Assembly (NCBI RefSeq): GCF_026210795.1
Contig: NC_089452.1
Span: 310,001 to 374,000, forward strand
Source: Rhizophagus irregularis
Taxonomy: Eukaryota; Glomeromycota; Glomeromycetes; Glomerales; Glomeraceae
Direction: 5' to 3'
Length of the DNA: 64,000 bases
Shown here piece by piece: positions 37,711 to 47,997 of this stretch. The notes under the pieces were generated by a model. The model worked only from the letters and a program-made list of their open reading frames with translations, did no database searches and was not told the origin of the DNA. How positions within the stretch are numbered: position 1 is the first letter of the stretch; the number at the start of each line of letters is the position of its first letter. The position numbers and the translations under genes were made by a program.

Positions 37711-37944
37711 AGAACCCCGAACAATATATAAATAGGTCATAGGAAATTGGCAAAATTTTACTATTAGCTCTACGTATTTTTTCAGGGCCGGAATTATGAT
37801 AATGTCAGTCAGTTACTAAATAAAGTAATATATTTCTTACCAACGTTATCAAAATTTATCTAAAAAAGGAAAGATTTTCATGATTATTTTAGCCTATTCT
37901 ACGCGTTATTTCTTGTTACCTATTTCAGTATTGCTCGGGATCCT
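37711..37944. mobile_element. hAT-type MITE, 234 bp
   Basis: Ends AGAACCCCGAACAATAT and (reverse) AGGATCCCGAGCAATACTG. It is flanked by GGTTCGCC at 37703-37710 and 37945-37952 (8 bp, perfect). LTR-like copy A has the empty site, with one GGTTCGCC, at about 19150. A lone end of a related element (reverse of GACC...ATTGTTCGGGGTCCT) lies at 58621-58648. Confidence 0.88.
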
Positions 37945-38208
37945 GGTTCGCCCTAAACTTTAATTAATGTTTGCTTAATTAATTTTAATTGAATAAAATG
38001 AAAATTTTAAGATGAATTAAATATACACTTTTGAAAAGTAATAATTCGTAGCAAGAGCTATCGAAGTTTGAAATTAAAGGTAAAGTGGATAAAAATTGGG
38101 GAACATTTAGAGAAGTTAAATTTAATTTTATGTCGCTTGATGTTTTATATTACTAACGCCATTTATGTTGTAAACCAAGAATGTTATTGTTATATATTGT
38201 CGTTTATA

Positions 38209-38377
38209 CATGCTGCCCAAATTATTTTGGGATGCCATAATTATAATTTGGGATGCCATAATTCATTCGGTTTATATATAATTTACTATGTAAAGTGCCA
38301 AAATAATTTGGGATGCCATAATTGAATTTGGGATTTTATTTATAATTACGGCAGTTCAAAATAATTTGGGTGGCATG
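38209..38377. mobile_element. Tc1/mariner-type MITE, 169 bp
   Basis: Ends CATGCTGCCCAAATTATTTT and (reverse) CATGCCACCCAAATTATTTT. Flanked by TA (or TATA) on both sides. The interior repeats AATTTGGGATGCCATAATT three times. Absent from the corresponding place in LTR-like copy A. Confidence 0.8.
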
Positions 38378-38576
38378 TATATTGTCGTTATATGTTGTTG
38401 TATGTTGTTTGTTAATTATGTTATTTATTAATTATGTCATTGATTATTTGCTTGTTTGTTTGTTTAATTGTTTGTTTGTTTGTTTGTTTGTTTGATTATT
38501 TGTTTGTTTGATCATAAGAATGCCTATTCGATGTGGCAACTCTGTAAATTGATGACAGAGGGAATAGGGGATCTCA

Positions 38577-39127
38577 TTGCAATGCTATAATTAAGCTGTA
38601 ATGTCGTAATTTTTAATAGTATAAAAATTTAAAATAAAAGTAATGAATTACAAAAGTAAAATTACAATAGTTTATATGTCGTGTAATTTTAATTTTAAAG
38701 GTACATAAGACGCGTCACATTTTTTTTTGTATTTTGTATACGCGTTTGTGTAAAGAAAAAAATTATATAATGAACCAAAATCCCTAGGGGTGGGTGGTTA
38801 GGGGAAATATTAAGTTTTTTTCAAAAAATTTATATTAAATTAGCATAATATCTTTAATAATTAGATGATTTTATGCATAATTTACATATAAACTTTTTAC
38901 AAAAAAAAAAATTATTATTATTATTATTTTGATATTATTTACCCCTTAAAATTGAAATTACACGGTCACATATTTCCTAAAATCTGAAATCCAAAATCCG
39001 AAATATAATTCTGGCCAAAATTAACGTAATTTCACTTAAACATGTAATTTCAGCCGAAAATCATAATTTAGCCAAAATGGAATGCAGAACTTTTTTTTTT
39101 TGGCGATAGCCATTCCACAAAAATTGA
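38577..39127. other. Noncoding stretch
   Basis: The 19-bp repeat continues for a few units, followed by AT-rich DNA with words such as GTAATTTC and GGCCAAAAT. No gene is seen. Confidence 0.45.
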
Positions 39128-39135
39128 TTTTAGTG

Positions 39136-39467
39136 GGGCACGGCTAAAGCGAAGCTAATGTGGCTCAAAAAATTTTCCAGATTCCCCCGATGTGGCACGT
39201 GCGGTAAATTAAATATTTACCTGTGGCGTCCAGCCGGCACGAACGTTGAGCTGTAGCTGAGCTTGGGAGGTCCGCCCCATGGGTGTGGCGAGTGCTGGCG
39301 TAGGCCTCGCTGTTATGAAGGACCGCCCCTGCCATGCACTTGCCGGACAGCTGTTGTGACGGCGAGCTGGGCCACTGTGGGTAAATATTTTCCCGCTATG
39401 TGCTGTCAGGAGAATCTGGTACAAAATTTTTTGAGCCACTGCAGCCCTGCCCGCTTTAGCCGTGCCC
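39136..39467. mobile_element. GC-rich hAT-type MITE, 332 bp
   Basis: TIR GGGCACGGCTAAAGCG, extending imperfectly to about 95 bp with TGGCTCAAAAAATTTT and CAGATTC blocks. Flanked by TTTTAGTG at 39128-39135 and 39468-39475 (8 bp, perfect). The centre is strikingly G+C-rich compared with the rest of the window. Open frames on both strands inside it are by-products of that composition, not genes. Confidence 0.88.
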
Positions 39468-40029
39468 TTTTAGTGTGAACGACACTGGAATTTTGTGTAA
39501 CATCACTTTCTTTTTTAGGATATTTGTTAATTTCTGCTAAAATTAAGTGCATAATTCTGGCTGAAATTACATATTTAATTTCGGAATTATGTCATTACGG
39601 ATTAGTTACGGCATTAAGACCTAATTACCAGTATTACGATCTAATTATGGCATTACAACTTAATTACAGCATTACAACTTTTGCTTTTTAATGTAGATAG
39701 GTTGCAACCTATTACATACGACACTGTGTCTTAATATTACAGTTACAGCTAACATCTTTACATAAGACCAATGCTTAATATCTAGTGTTTGTATCCAGAT
39801 ATCATCCGGATAAATAAATCCGTCTCCGTTAAGAATTTTCAAATCTGGTTATCTGATAAAATATTTTTTACAAATCTGGATATCCATCCGGATTAATCCG
39901 TGATCTTCATGGATGTCTAACGGGTCATTAGCGAGTTTATACCCAGATAAAATCTGTGAACTTAATATAATTTATTGTATTTATACATATATCATTAATA
40001 TTGTATAATAATTTGTAAATATAAAAAAA

Positions 40030-40279
40030 GTGGGTCCTGTGATCACCTGACGTTGAAGATAGGGCCTTAAGGCTAAGATGACGCGTTATAAATGACGTTT
40101 ACCTACGGAGTCAAATGATCACTCGACAGTGCACACGTGGGGTACTATATGTATGACGAGTGGTTTGTAGTTTAATGATATTAGAATAGTTTCCTTTATT
40201 TGATACATACTTTGTATTTAGAATTCTTATTATATCTATTCTAATAAAACTGCAAATGCGCTGCGATTAAAAAAAAAAA
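40030..40279 (+). mobile_element. Poly(A)-tailed retroposon (SINE or 5'-truncated LINE), 250 bp
   Basis: It begins GTGGGTCCTGTGATCACC and ends AATAAAACTGCAAATGCGCT...(A)11. It is flanked by a 15-bp direct repeat GTAAATATAAAAAAA (40015-40029 and 40280-40294). A poly(A) tail plus a long target duplication is the mark of LINE-type retroposition. No clear pol III A or B box was found, so a truncated LINE is as likely as a SINE. Confidence 0.78.
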
Positions 40280-40349
40280 GTAAATATAAAAAAAATAAAA
40301 TTTATCTCAAAAGCATGAATTTATTCGTGTAATTTATATAAGGTATAGT

Positions 40350-40694
40350 TTAAACATCAATAGGAGTAGTAGTTAATTGTTGAGCTGGGTGAATATTAGC
40401 AAAATGGGGACTATTCCGTTTTAAGAACATAACACGACTAAATAACTCAGGTTTCATTCATGTTCTCTTAACAGTTAAAAGATTTCCCGCGTCTGAGAAC
40501 AGTCATTCTGAGGGAGTAGATGCCGCATTTGGAGAGGGAGAAGTCAAAAAAGAAGTAATATCGCTTTTGCGCTGTGTCATACTGGAAAATGGAGTATTAC
40601 AAATGACGATAAGCAAGATAAAAAGTGGTTTAACGCGTTTTAGTATTTTTATTACTTGGTGATTCATGTAGTGAAATATTGGACATTGAGACAA
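40350..40694 (-). pseudogene. hAT transposase C-terminal (dimerisation) domain
   Basis: The reverse-strand frame gives SPNAASTPSE, TGA, LFSDAGNLLTVKRT, TGA, MKPELFSRVMFLKRN, then a tail to TAA at 40350. This is the conserved hATC pattern (S-E-R-x-F-S-x-A-G...L...R...L...x-F-L-K-x-N), with both expected Arg codons replaced by TGA, consistent with CGA to TGA. It confirms the superfamily of the surrounding element. Confidence 0.75.
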
Positions 40695-41502
40695 TTATTA
40701 CTACTGTGCAGATTGGCATTTAATATTTCTTAAAATGTATTGATCTGCTAACATAAACGATATATCCGGAGGATCCGTTTAGACTAAAATTGTATCCGGA
40801 TAACGTCAACTCAAAAAAACCTTTATCCGGATACCCACTTCTTACCGGATATCCATTAATACAACCGGATTTGCTATATCCGGATACAAACACTATTAAT
40901 ATCATAATTTAATAATCGGCAATTAGGAATGTCCCCCCATGCTTATCTGACATGTATAGGAAAAAATTCATAGTGATAATGGAAAATCATTTTACCAAGA
41001 AAATCAACTAGCATTTTAGTAATCAGCATACATGTGGTTCGGTGTAGGGTGTGTTTTAATTTAAGAACCTCTTTCTTGGTTAGTAAATAAAATAGAAAAA
41101 AAAAGATAATTGAACATATTCAATGAAACATCCGGTCCGATATCGGATTGTCATTCTTTAAAATGAATGCTGTCATATCGATATGGTTAAAAAAGACCGT
41201 ACTTTAAGCCAAACTTGATAAAGTTTAGGAAATTTCCTATTGATTATCTTGAATAACCAAAATTTTTAATTTCGTATGATTCTGAATTACGTCTATCAAT
41301 GGATAAAAAAAAATACTTTCAGAAACTTAATTCCCCTGAAATGATTGCTCATCTTTCTTCTTCGGCTTTAGCTTGTATTCACAATCCATTTTTTCCTCAT
41401 TCAATCTAACAACGTGATTATTTCAAATTTCTTATATAAATAAGAAAGAAAAGTGCTTATTAAAAAATATTAAAATTAATTTTTAAACACATTAAACTTA
41501 CT

Positions 41503-42167
41503 ATGCGACGTCCTATTTCTTTCACTTATATTATCATTGCAACCATCTGTAGCTTAATGAATATCATAGCTTTGATGCCAGCCACTAAAGGTAAAAAGCT
41601 CTAAAATATTTATTAGTTTCCAAATACAGTGATTTAATTTATTTAATAATATATATAGCATATGAGGTTCTACTTAGGAATTGGGGTGGTCAAAGTAATG
41701 GTAATTATATCTGATTTTATTGAGCTAAATTCCATGAGTGATTTGATATTATATATATTATGTATATTCCTTTTGATTTTAATTTATTTTATTTATGTAC
41801 AGCGGAATGTTGTGTTTGGCAGGAAGATGCTCAACACAATTTCATAACTTATATACCTCAAAGTGTACCCAATGAGAAACATCATTATTATTATTGTTCC
41901 AATTGTGCGACCTTCGATGGTATGGATAAAGAGGGTGCAGATTTAAGAAATGGGATTCTTACTTATCGCACGTTAGATGATACTACAACATACTGGGCTG
42001 ATATGGTAGTTAGTTTTAAACCTGGTAATAATCATATTCGTACAAATCGAGGTGGTGATAGTGGTTATAATAACCATACCTGTTTCCACGTATTTGGTGA
42101 CCATAATGAAGCAAGACTTGATGAAGCTCCTTACGAAGAATGTCAAAAAATCAGAGATTCAAATTAA
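41503..42167 (+). CDS. Small secreted cysteine-rich protein, candidate effector (3 exons)
   Basis: Model: exon 1 41503-41590, intron 41591-41658 (GTAAAAAG...TATATAG), exon 2 41659-41700, intron 41701-41802 (GTAATT...TGTACAG), exon 3 41803-42167. Both introns are phase 1. The product is 164 residues. The N-terminus (MRRPISFTYIIIATICSLMN, then IIALMPATKA) is a good signal peptide with cleavage near residue 29-30. The mature part contains NWGGQSNAECCVWQED, YYYCSNCATFDG, NHTCFHVFGDH and a final EEC, giving six cysteines and probably three disulfides. A TATATAAATA lies at 41433-41442, about 60 bp upstream. No frame damage, in contrast to most neighbours. The family is not one I can name. A two-exon alternative (skipping exon 2) also keeps frame. 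Confidence 0.7.
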
Positions 42168-42443
42168 GACCGCATATCTTTACAAAAACAATGCATCAAT
42201 CATTGGTCTTGTATAATGTACTTTGCAGATACTAATTATATCATGAAAAAAAAATACTCTTCAATATCAATATTTATTAAAAAATAATATGTATCCTGGG
42301 CTACGTCCTCTATTCTATCTAAATTAGTCTAGCGTGCAATGTGCATCCAAAAAATTACTCATAATTGATTCAATATCCACTTCCCGATATTTAATAAAGA
42401 AATGTTTTACCTTTATTAGATTCTTGTCTTGAGCAAATTTCAG

Positions 42444-42457
42444 CCGGGGTTCCCCGG
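42444..42457. promoter_or_regulatory. GC-rich 14-bp palindrome CCGGGGTTCCCCGG
   Basis: A perfect palindrome in a strongly AT-rich context, 62 bp upstream of the gag-like start at 42519. It may be a factor-binding site or the tip of an element end. Support is sequence only. Confidence 0.4.
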
Positions 42458-42518
42458 TCAAAAAACACATTTTTTTATTTTGAATGCTTATATACATTGT
42501 ATTAGTTATATATAGATC

Positions 42519-43473
42519 ATGTCATCCGAGCTTGAATTATTGAAACAGCGTATCACTGAACTTGAAGCTAAGAACGACAAGCTTGAGGCTGAGAATGACG
42601 CAGGGCAATAGCTTTATTAGTAAATATTTCGAGTACGTAAAACTTTATGCTATGCTCACTGGTAAAGATTTGGATGATGTAGACGTTAAAGTAAAATTCA
42701 TCAGTGGATTATCATCCGATAATAAAAAGCGCGCGCAGAAGAGTTTGGGTTTAAAAAACCTTTAAAGAGATAGTCAAATATTTAGTTAGAGATTCAACAC
42801 TTTCTACCGAAATACAGAAATACAAAGTGGGGGAGCTGAAACAAGGTAATGAATCGGTAAGGCCGTAAGGGTATTTTATCAAAAATTAGAAAGGCTTAGA
42901 AAGCTTTCCGGATGTGATGAGGAAAAAATTATTTTGCGGAATTTCAAGAAGTCAAATTATGGGGGATGAATCTTCCTTTGGATGAGTTGATAGAAAGGCT
43001 TGAAACACTAGAACAACTTTCCGGATAATCTCAGTGGTGATCAGTATCTCGGAAGAATTTGCTGGGCCACAGATTGTGGATTACTAGCCTTATTTTCGAT
43101 TGAAAAAATCTCCGAATCATATAAAATGCATACAGTTAATTTGCTTACGCCAGAACTAATACCATTTATTCTAAAAAATATGTCGATACAGGATCTTAAA
43201 AAATCTTGTACTATAAATGATATATGGAAAGATGAGGTGTTTCGAGAAATTCGCAAAAGATTAATAGTGGACTGTACATTTGTTATTGACAAAATAACTG
43301 TTAAGGCATTAATTGATCCTAAATCCAGGTATAATAGTATCAGTAAAATGCTTGCCCAAAAAATTGGTTTATATGTTACTAGAATCTATGGTTCAGAATA
43401 TCCCGCAGTAAAAGATCTTGGCATTGGCGCAACAAACGCTGGCAAGAAGGTAATTGTAAATATTTTTAGCTGA
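42519..43473 (+). pseudogene. Retroelement gag / aspartic protease remnant
   Basis: The start MSSELELLKQRITELEAKN (coiled coil) ends at TAG 42609. A gag-like helical region follows (42600-42765, YFEYVKLYAMLTGKDLDDVD; KFISGLSSDNKKRAQKS). A frameshifted stretch includes MNLPLDELIERLETLEQL (about 42965-43020). The last part (43126-43473) contains a retropepsin-like segment, CTFVIDKITVKALIDPKS then YNSISKMLAQKIGLYVTRIYG and VKDLGIGATNAGKKVIVN, with the D-T-G site degenerate (DPKS). The sequence stops abruptly at the 3' end of the RING gene, so the rest of the polyprotein is missing here. It is related in layout to 25378-26392. Confidence 0.5.
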
Positions 43474-44199
43474 GCGTTTTTTCTTGTTAAAGACATTACG
43501 GGTCATGTCAGAGGGAAATTGTCGCTTAATTTCTACATTAAGCAAGATTTTCGCGGTTTGAGTAGGATGAATAGATTTTAATTCAGCCAATTTCTTCTCC
43601 AATGCTTCCCCGAGAGGATAGTGTGAGTCAAGGATTTCATATTCCACGCGGGATACTTCAAGTGTTTTTTCTTTAAGAATCTTCTCACCATCAAGTATTT
43701 TATTGTGTAATTCGACGAACACCATATCTGGAGTTGTAGGGTTCACCGTTTCCACATTCGTCACCGGCAACGGATTAAAGTCTTGTGGTTTGTTGGATAA
43801 CTCTTTAAAAAATTTTTTAACCCTATCTTCTTCTTCTTGAGGATTTAACCTTGCATCATCATCCTCGCCAAGATAAATAAATAGTTGACAACGAGGACAT
43901 GTATCTTTTTTTAAGGAAATAATAATACATCTAAGATGGAAGCTATGATGACAAGACAATCTCACGACTGGTTCCAGGTTAGCTCCATTAGGTTCGAATA
44001 ATGGATCGGGTTCATTACACAAAGAACATGTTTCGGATCCCCCTTGAGCGGATTCCCCTTGAGAATTGGTAGGTGCAGTGGGTTGAATCTTGTAATAATG
44101 GATACTTCTATTGATTGTACTTTCATATTGAGGGTCAAATTCTTCTTCATCGGTCAATGGAACACGTGGAGAGGTATTATTGGATCTTTCTGATTCCAT
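43393..44199 (-). CDS. RING-H2 finger protein
   Basis: A 268-residue frame from ATG 44199. The N-terminus is acidic and polar. A RING-H2 domain spans residues 58-104: C58-x2-C61, then C83-x-H85-x2-H88-x2-C91 (LSCHHSFHLRC) and C101-P-R-C104. A helical, charged region follows (EKTLEVSRVEYEILDSHYPL...). RING proteins usually act as E3 ubiquitin ligases, and the substrate is unknown. A TATA-like TATAAAAA lies on the reverse strand at 44260-44267. The last ~25 residues (after NVFNKKKRS) read through DNA that is antisense to the gag/protease remnant. The natural C-terminus therefore probably ended near 43470 or was altered by that junction. Confidence 0.65.
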   Translation of the reverse strand: MESERSNNTSPRVPLTDEEEFDPQYESTINRSIHYYKIQPTAPTNSQGESAQGGSETCSLCNEPDPLFEPNGANLEPVVRLSCHHSFHLRCIIISLKKDTCPRCQLFIYLGEDDDARLNPQEEEDRVKKFFKELSNKPQDFNPLPVTNVETVNPTTPDMVFVELHNKILDGEKILKEKTLEVSRVEYEILDSHYPLGEALEKKLAELKSIHPTQTAKILLNVEIKRQFPSDMTRNVFNKKKRSAKNIYNYLLASVCCANAKIFYCGIF

Positions 44200-44259
44200 T
44201 AGTATTATTTTTTGAGAAGTAATTTATGGGAAAATGTTATGATGAGCGAAAGGAGGGGG

Positions 44260-44267
44260 TTTTTATA
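44260..44267 (-). promoter_or_regulatory. TATA box of the RING gene
   Basis: TATAAAAA on the reverse strand, 61 bp upstream of the ATG at 44199. Confidence 0.45.
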
Positions 44268-44514
44268 CTTTCTGAATACTCCACTCGTGATCGTGAAATT
44301 ATAACAACTGGAACTTGCTAGAAGAAATTTCAAAACAGACTACTCAATAGCCCATTACATAGTAAATAATTCATTTGTATTACTGCAAATCTGCAAATGT
44401 AGCACAATCCCCAAGACTTTTATTATATAACATTTGTTTTTTCTACTGCGTCCAATACCACATGATAAAACAATAAAATTCTAAATTTACTATACTAAAT
44501 TAATGAAAAAAACT

Positions 44515-45324
44515 CTAATCATCTTCTGATGCACCGCCATAATTAAAAGTGACATTGATCACGTTCGCATTTTGCGAAAAAGAAGGAATTGTTGGGGTTA
44601 CGGGTCTGGAAATATTAGGTGTTTCGGCAGGATTTGATGATGTTGCGAGTGATGATGATTTGCCAGAGGCGCCAATGGTAGGTGACTCCTTGACAGCTTT
44701 TTCCAATGGTTGTTGCTCAGAACTTGATTTCCCTTTGGGCCGTTTAGGTGAGATTGAAGAGGATGATGCCTCAGGAGAATTCGCACTACTTGACCTAACA
44801 TTTTCATTACGCACTTGCTCGAATGGAAGTTCTAGCGAATGGTGATAGATAGAATCGTGTTAATTTGCCGTTAGCCATTGCCGTTAAGGCGCGTTGCAAG
44901 GCGCTTCGCAAGGCACTTGGCAGAGATAATCACCAACTTATTTTCTACAGAAACATACCTGGTTTTAACCAGAACATCGTTGAGAACTCTTCGTAAATTT
45001 CTTCGCCAACTAAACTTCTTTTCGTTCCAGTACCTTCTTTATATTTTTCCGCTGTCTAAAATAATAATAAGCATTATTGACCGGTCAGGGTTAGCAAAGC
45101 TAACTAAGCAGGACACTACTTACGTAAAAAGCTTTCGTAAGACCTAAGAATTTTTTATGGCAGGCGTCACCAGTGAAGTAATTAGTATTTTCTTGATCAT
45201 TTATTTTTTCCGCAATCTCGTTCCAAAAGAGATACTTCTTTTTATTTGTAGTAGTGTGATACTCCACATTTCTATTTTTTCGTTCATCAATGAGGATGCG
45301 AAGCTGGGTATTAGAGAACTCCAT
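44515..45324 (-). CDS. Myb/SANT-like DNA-binding protein (3 exons)
   Basis: Reverse-strand model: exon 1 45324-45124, intron 45123-45056 (GTAAGTAGTG...ATTTTAG), exon 2 45055-44959, intron 44958-44832 (GTATGT...CGCTAG), exon 3 44831-44515. It joins into one 204-residue frame without stops. Residues 1-67 (MEFSNTQLRILIDERKNRNV; YLFWNEIAEKINDQENTNYF; CHKKFLGLTKAFY) resemble a Myb/SANT-like trihelix with its conserved Trp. Exon 2 continues with EKYKEGTGTKRSLVGEEIYE, and exon 3 is a Ser/Pro-rich tail ending NVTFNYGGASEDD. Such proteins bind DNA, often as transposon-derived regulators. A TATA-like TATATAA lies about 36-42 bp upstream (45360-45366). It is head-to-tail upstream of the RING gene on the same strand. 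Confidence 0.75.
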
Positions 45325-45860
45325 AGTTGACTACATAGTGAGAAGATTCTCTAGGACTATTATATAAAAAATATCGAGTGATGTGTTAGGATCATTGCGA
45401 GGCAAATTAATCGATCAATAATCAAATAATAACGGTGGCTTAGCTATCATGTCAATAGATCAAGAGCGGTGAAATCTGATTGGTCGATCATCTCGTGATT
45501 TATAGAAACTCTGGAACTTTCCTGGAACTATCGAGGAACTGTCGTGGAACTGGGCCGTAGGCGCTTCGCACAGGGATCTAGGGCGATACATGTGATATGA
45601 TATACGTCATGCCACAAACCGATTTAGCCAGGCGCCGTGCATATGTATGTAAATATCCCTTATAAATCCCGATATGCTTGTAATCGAATAAAAATGAATC
45701 CGATATTTTATTATAATATAGTTGTTACAAACTGTTATAAATCACTAACCAGTAAATCTGTATAAATTTGAATGATGATATTATCTAGTATAAGTTGTTA
45801 AAGAATTGCTAGAATTCACTAAAAATACTATAATCAATAAAATCAGTATATTTTGCAAAT
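45325..45860. other. Intergenic stretch with a promoter-like block
   Basis: Direct repeats of GGAACT (TGGAACTTTCCTGGAACT...) lie at about 45508-45550. A relatively GC-rich patch follows, then TATAAATC at 45661, about 200 bp before the next open frame. This might be a promoter, or the edge of an unrecognised element. Confidence 0.35.
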
Positions 45861-46664
45861 ATGACAGTTGTTACCTTGGAAAGCGCTTCTTACATTAATA
45901 TGATTATTGATAAAAAAGAATGGCGGTTACCTAAGCCCATCAGTAACCGTCCTGGATATGATATGGAATATTATAGAACATATCTCGCAAATTACTATGG
46001 TAGCGTGGATGTTGAAAAATTTCTTGATAATGAAAAATTCTATGACAAATTATCAATAATGAGAAAGTGAGAGTCTCCAGTGCAGTGGGGATTACGAGTT
46101 AAAATTACTCTCCAATATTTATTATCATGAAATAAAAAAAGCATATACCATAGTTTCTGCTTGTTTGCAAGATTTGGTGAAGGCAAATTTGACGAATCAT
46201 ATCATTCTTATTATCATCCTAAAATCCATAAAAACAATATGGCAATCTGCTTTCGTTGCTGAAAACTATTTCAAGTTAATGAAATAAAGCCAACCAAATC
46301 ATACCACCATGGATGGCATAGATTCATTGAATTGATTGAAATTAAGGATATGATGCAAGAACATTGGGACCAAGAATGTTCCGATCCTTTAAGTGATCTT
46401 AGGCGTGCAAGGGTCAAGCAACAAGCTTTTAATAAATTTAAGGAGAATGATCTGATAGGTATTTACTGTAATAAATTACAACCCCCTCTTAAGTACTGGG
46501 ATTCTATAAGGAATGAGACACACTCGTTGACTCCTCCAAACAAACTATTTATCTCATTTCAGTATGCAAAACAAAATAATTTACTACCACCTATAAACCA
46601 TCTTAATCAGCCAAAAGGTACTGTATTAAGATTGAGGGATGGAAGAGAAATCACGATTGTTTAA
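45861..46664 (+). pseudogene. Hypothetical protein, broken by TGA stops
   Basis: MTVVTLESASYINMIIDKKE... runs to a TGA at 46068. Read through that and two more TGA codons, the same frame can be followed to TAA at 46662. It passes SYHSYYHPKIHKNNMAICFR and then IKDMMQEHWDQECSDPLSDL. No frameshift is needed over 800 bp. The TGA sites (RK*ESPVQW, LLS*NKK, FRC*KLF) would suit Trp or Arg. The C-terminus reads LNQPKGTVLRLRDGREITIV. Family not recognised. Confidence 0.45.
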
Positions 46665-46989
46665 CCGATTTGACTGACCGATTTCGAGTAATATTTTAAT
46701 TATAGATTTTACTTTTGACTAAATAATATCTCAACTATATTCATAACTTATTCATGTTTTTTTGCGCTATATAATCTGCATGCATGATCACCTAGTATAA
46801 TTGGCCAAAAGAGCTATGCATGAAATGCTTCATATACATGAAAAAAATCGTTATGCATGATCTACCTATTCTGGGTTAGATTCTCTAATCTATAACTATT
46901 TTAATAAAGTATTTTTTGAGAAGTTCAGGAAGATCAATGAAGCGATCTTGGGGATTCTTGATTGCGAGACAATATAACTATTAGTTTGA

Positions 46990-47323
46990 GAATTTCTATG
47001 TGACAGTTATCCAGCGAGCTTATAGGAATTACAAGAAGAGATCTGAATCTTCAGCAAAATGAGTTTGGGAGGCGGTGAGAAATGATGGTACTCCTGATAA
47101 AAAGAAATTTTTAGATATACTTAGAAAAGGACAAATGGTAATAAATCCTGAAACGCAAGAAGAATATGTTATAACTTGCAAAGAGTTTTATGCTTATTTT
47201 AAAAAACATTACTCAAAATATATTGGAATAATTAATCCAGTCAAATTAACCTCACCATATGAAGAGTATGTTTATTGTTCTTCTAGTAAATGGATAGAAG
47301 TTAAGAAATATCAGTTAGAATAA
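46990..47323 (+). pseudogene. Hypothetical repeat-family fragment
   Basis: The frame reads FYVTVIQRAYRNYKKRSESS, AK, TGA, VWEAVRNDGTPDKKKFLDIL, then NPETQEEYVITCKEFYAYF and ends at TAA 47321. The TGA fits an Arg codon (CGA). The module Y-R-N-Y-x-x-R-P/S-E-S-x-A-x-x-V-W-E looks to me like a dispersed family in this kind of fungus. Function unknown. Confidence 0.35.
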
Positions 47324-47997
47324 CGATTAAATAATATAGCATATGGGAGTGTTGATTTCTCACAAAGGTTTCTGTTTGAATTGCTATCTACTATTGACTA
47401 TTATGAAAAGTACTTAAAAAATCAATAATATCTTGCGACAGCCATTAAGGCACTAAAGCATAAATTAGCATGTTTTCTAATTCTCGTTAAAGTGTATATG
47501 ATGCAATAGTGATACACTACAAATCATCTGTAACTCTGTGTGACTACTTGTGCGACCAATTAATTTTCACACATAGGAAATTAACCCCCAAGAATATTTT
47601 GAATTTTTTCCTATCTATCTGAATAGCATTTATTTATGAGTTTATTTTCTCTGATGCTAGAGGCTATTTCTACTAGATTTTGACTGAAGTATATTTATAT
47701 AATGTTACTAGGCCTTTATTACTGAGCGGTCGGGCAAGTGAAATAAAAAAAAGTATGTATATGCATATTCCCAACGCTATTGTAAATGTTGAGATCTTCA
47801 ATGCACATTTCATATGCCCTTATTCTCTAACACAAAATTTTGGCATAAACTGCCTTGCATATTTCTTCTATATCTCCCCAACATGAAGAAAATGTGAATA
47901 TGAGAAATGGTAGCATTTAAAAGGGTGGTATGGAAAATATGTTTAAGTCATTGAAAGCTTCACATTATATCGTACATTTTTATTAATATTTTTTACT
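47324..47997. other. Stretch without a clear gene
   Basis: An open frame at 47680-47886 is composition-like and unsupported. Otherwise AT-rich with no repeats of note. Confidence 0.35.

Larger units (their letters stand above)
36519..38576. mobile_element. LTR-like element copy B, 2058 bp with nested insertions
   Basis: It starts TGTGAGCGGTTGAATACC and ends GGGGATCTCA, matching copy A (18456-19552) at both ends and in blocks within. Flanks are TCGC (36515-36518) and TTGC (38577-38580), a 4-bp duplication with one transition. Three younger elements are nested in it: 37048-37325, 37711-37944 and 38209-38377. Comparing with copy A gives the empty sites of the last two directly. Confidence 0.75.
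39783..40895 (-). mobile_element. hAT transposon remnant, 1113 bp
   Basis: TIR TAGTGTTTGTATCC(A/G)GATA. Flanked by TTAATATC at 39775-39782 and 40896-40903 (8 bp, perfect). Many ATCCGGAT words are subterminal on both sides. The reverse strand keeps the C-terminal dimerisation region of a hAT transposase (40350-40694), and the rest of the enzyme is deleted. A retroposon (40030-40279) is nested inside. Confidence 0.88.

Noticed and set aside
39209-39478. Open frames on both strands in the GC-rich patch
   Set aside because: The patch is a MITE with clear TIRs and an 8-bp duplication. The frames are open only because stop codons are rare in GC-rich sequence.
39783-40895. ATCCGGAT repeats as a telomere-like or regulatory array
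   Set aside because: They are subterminal repeats of a hAT element with perfect 8-bp duplications and a hAT C-terminal domain inside.
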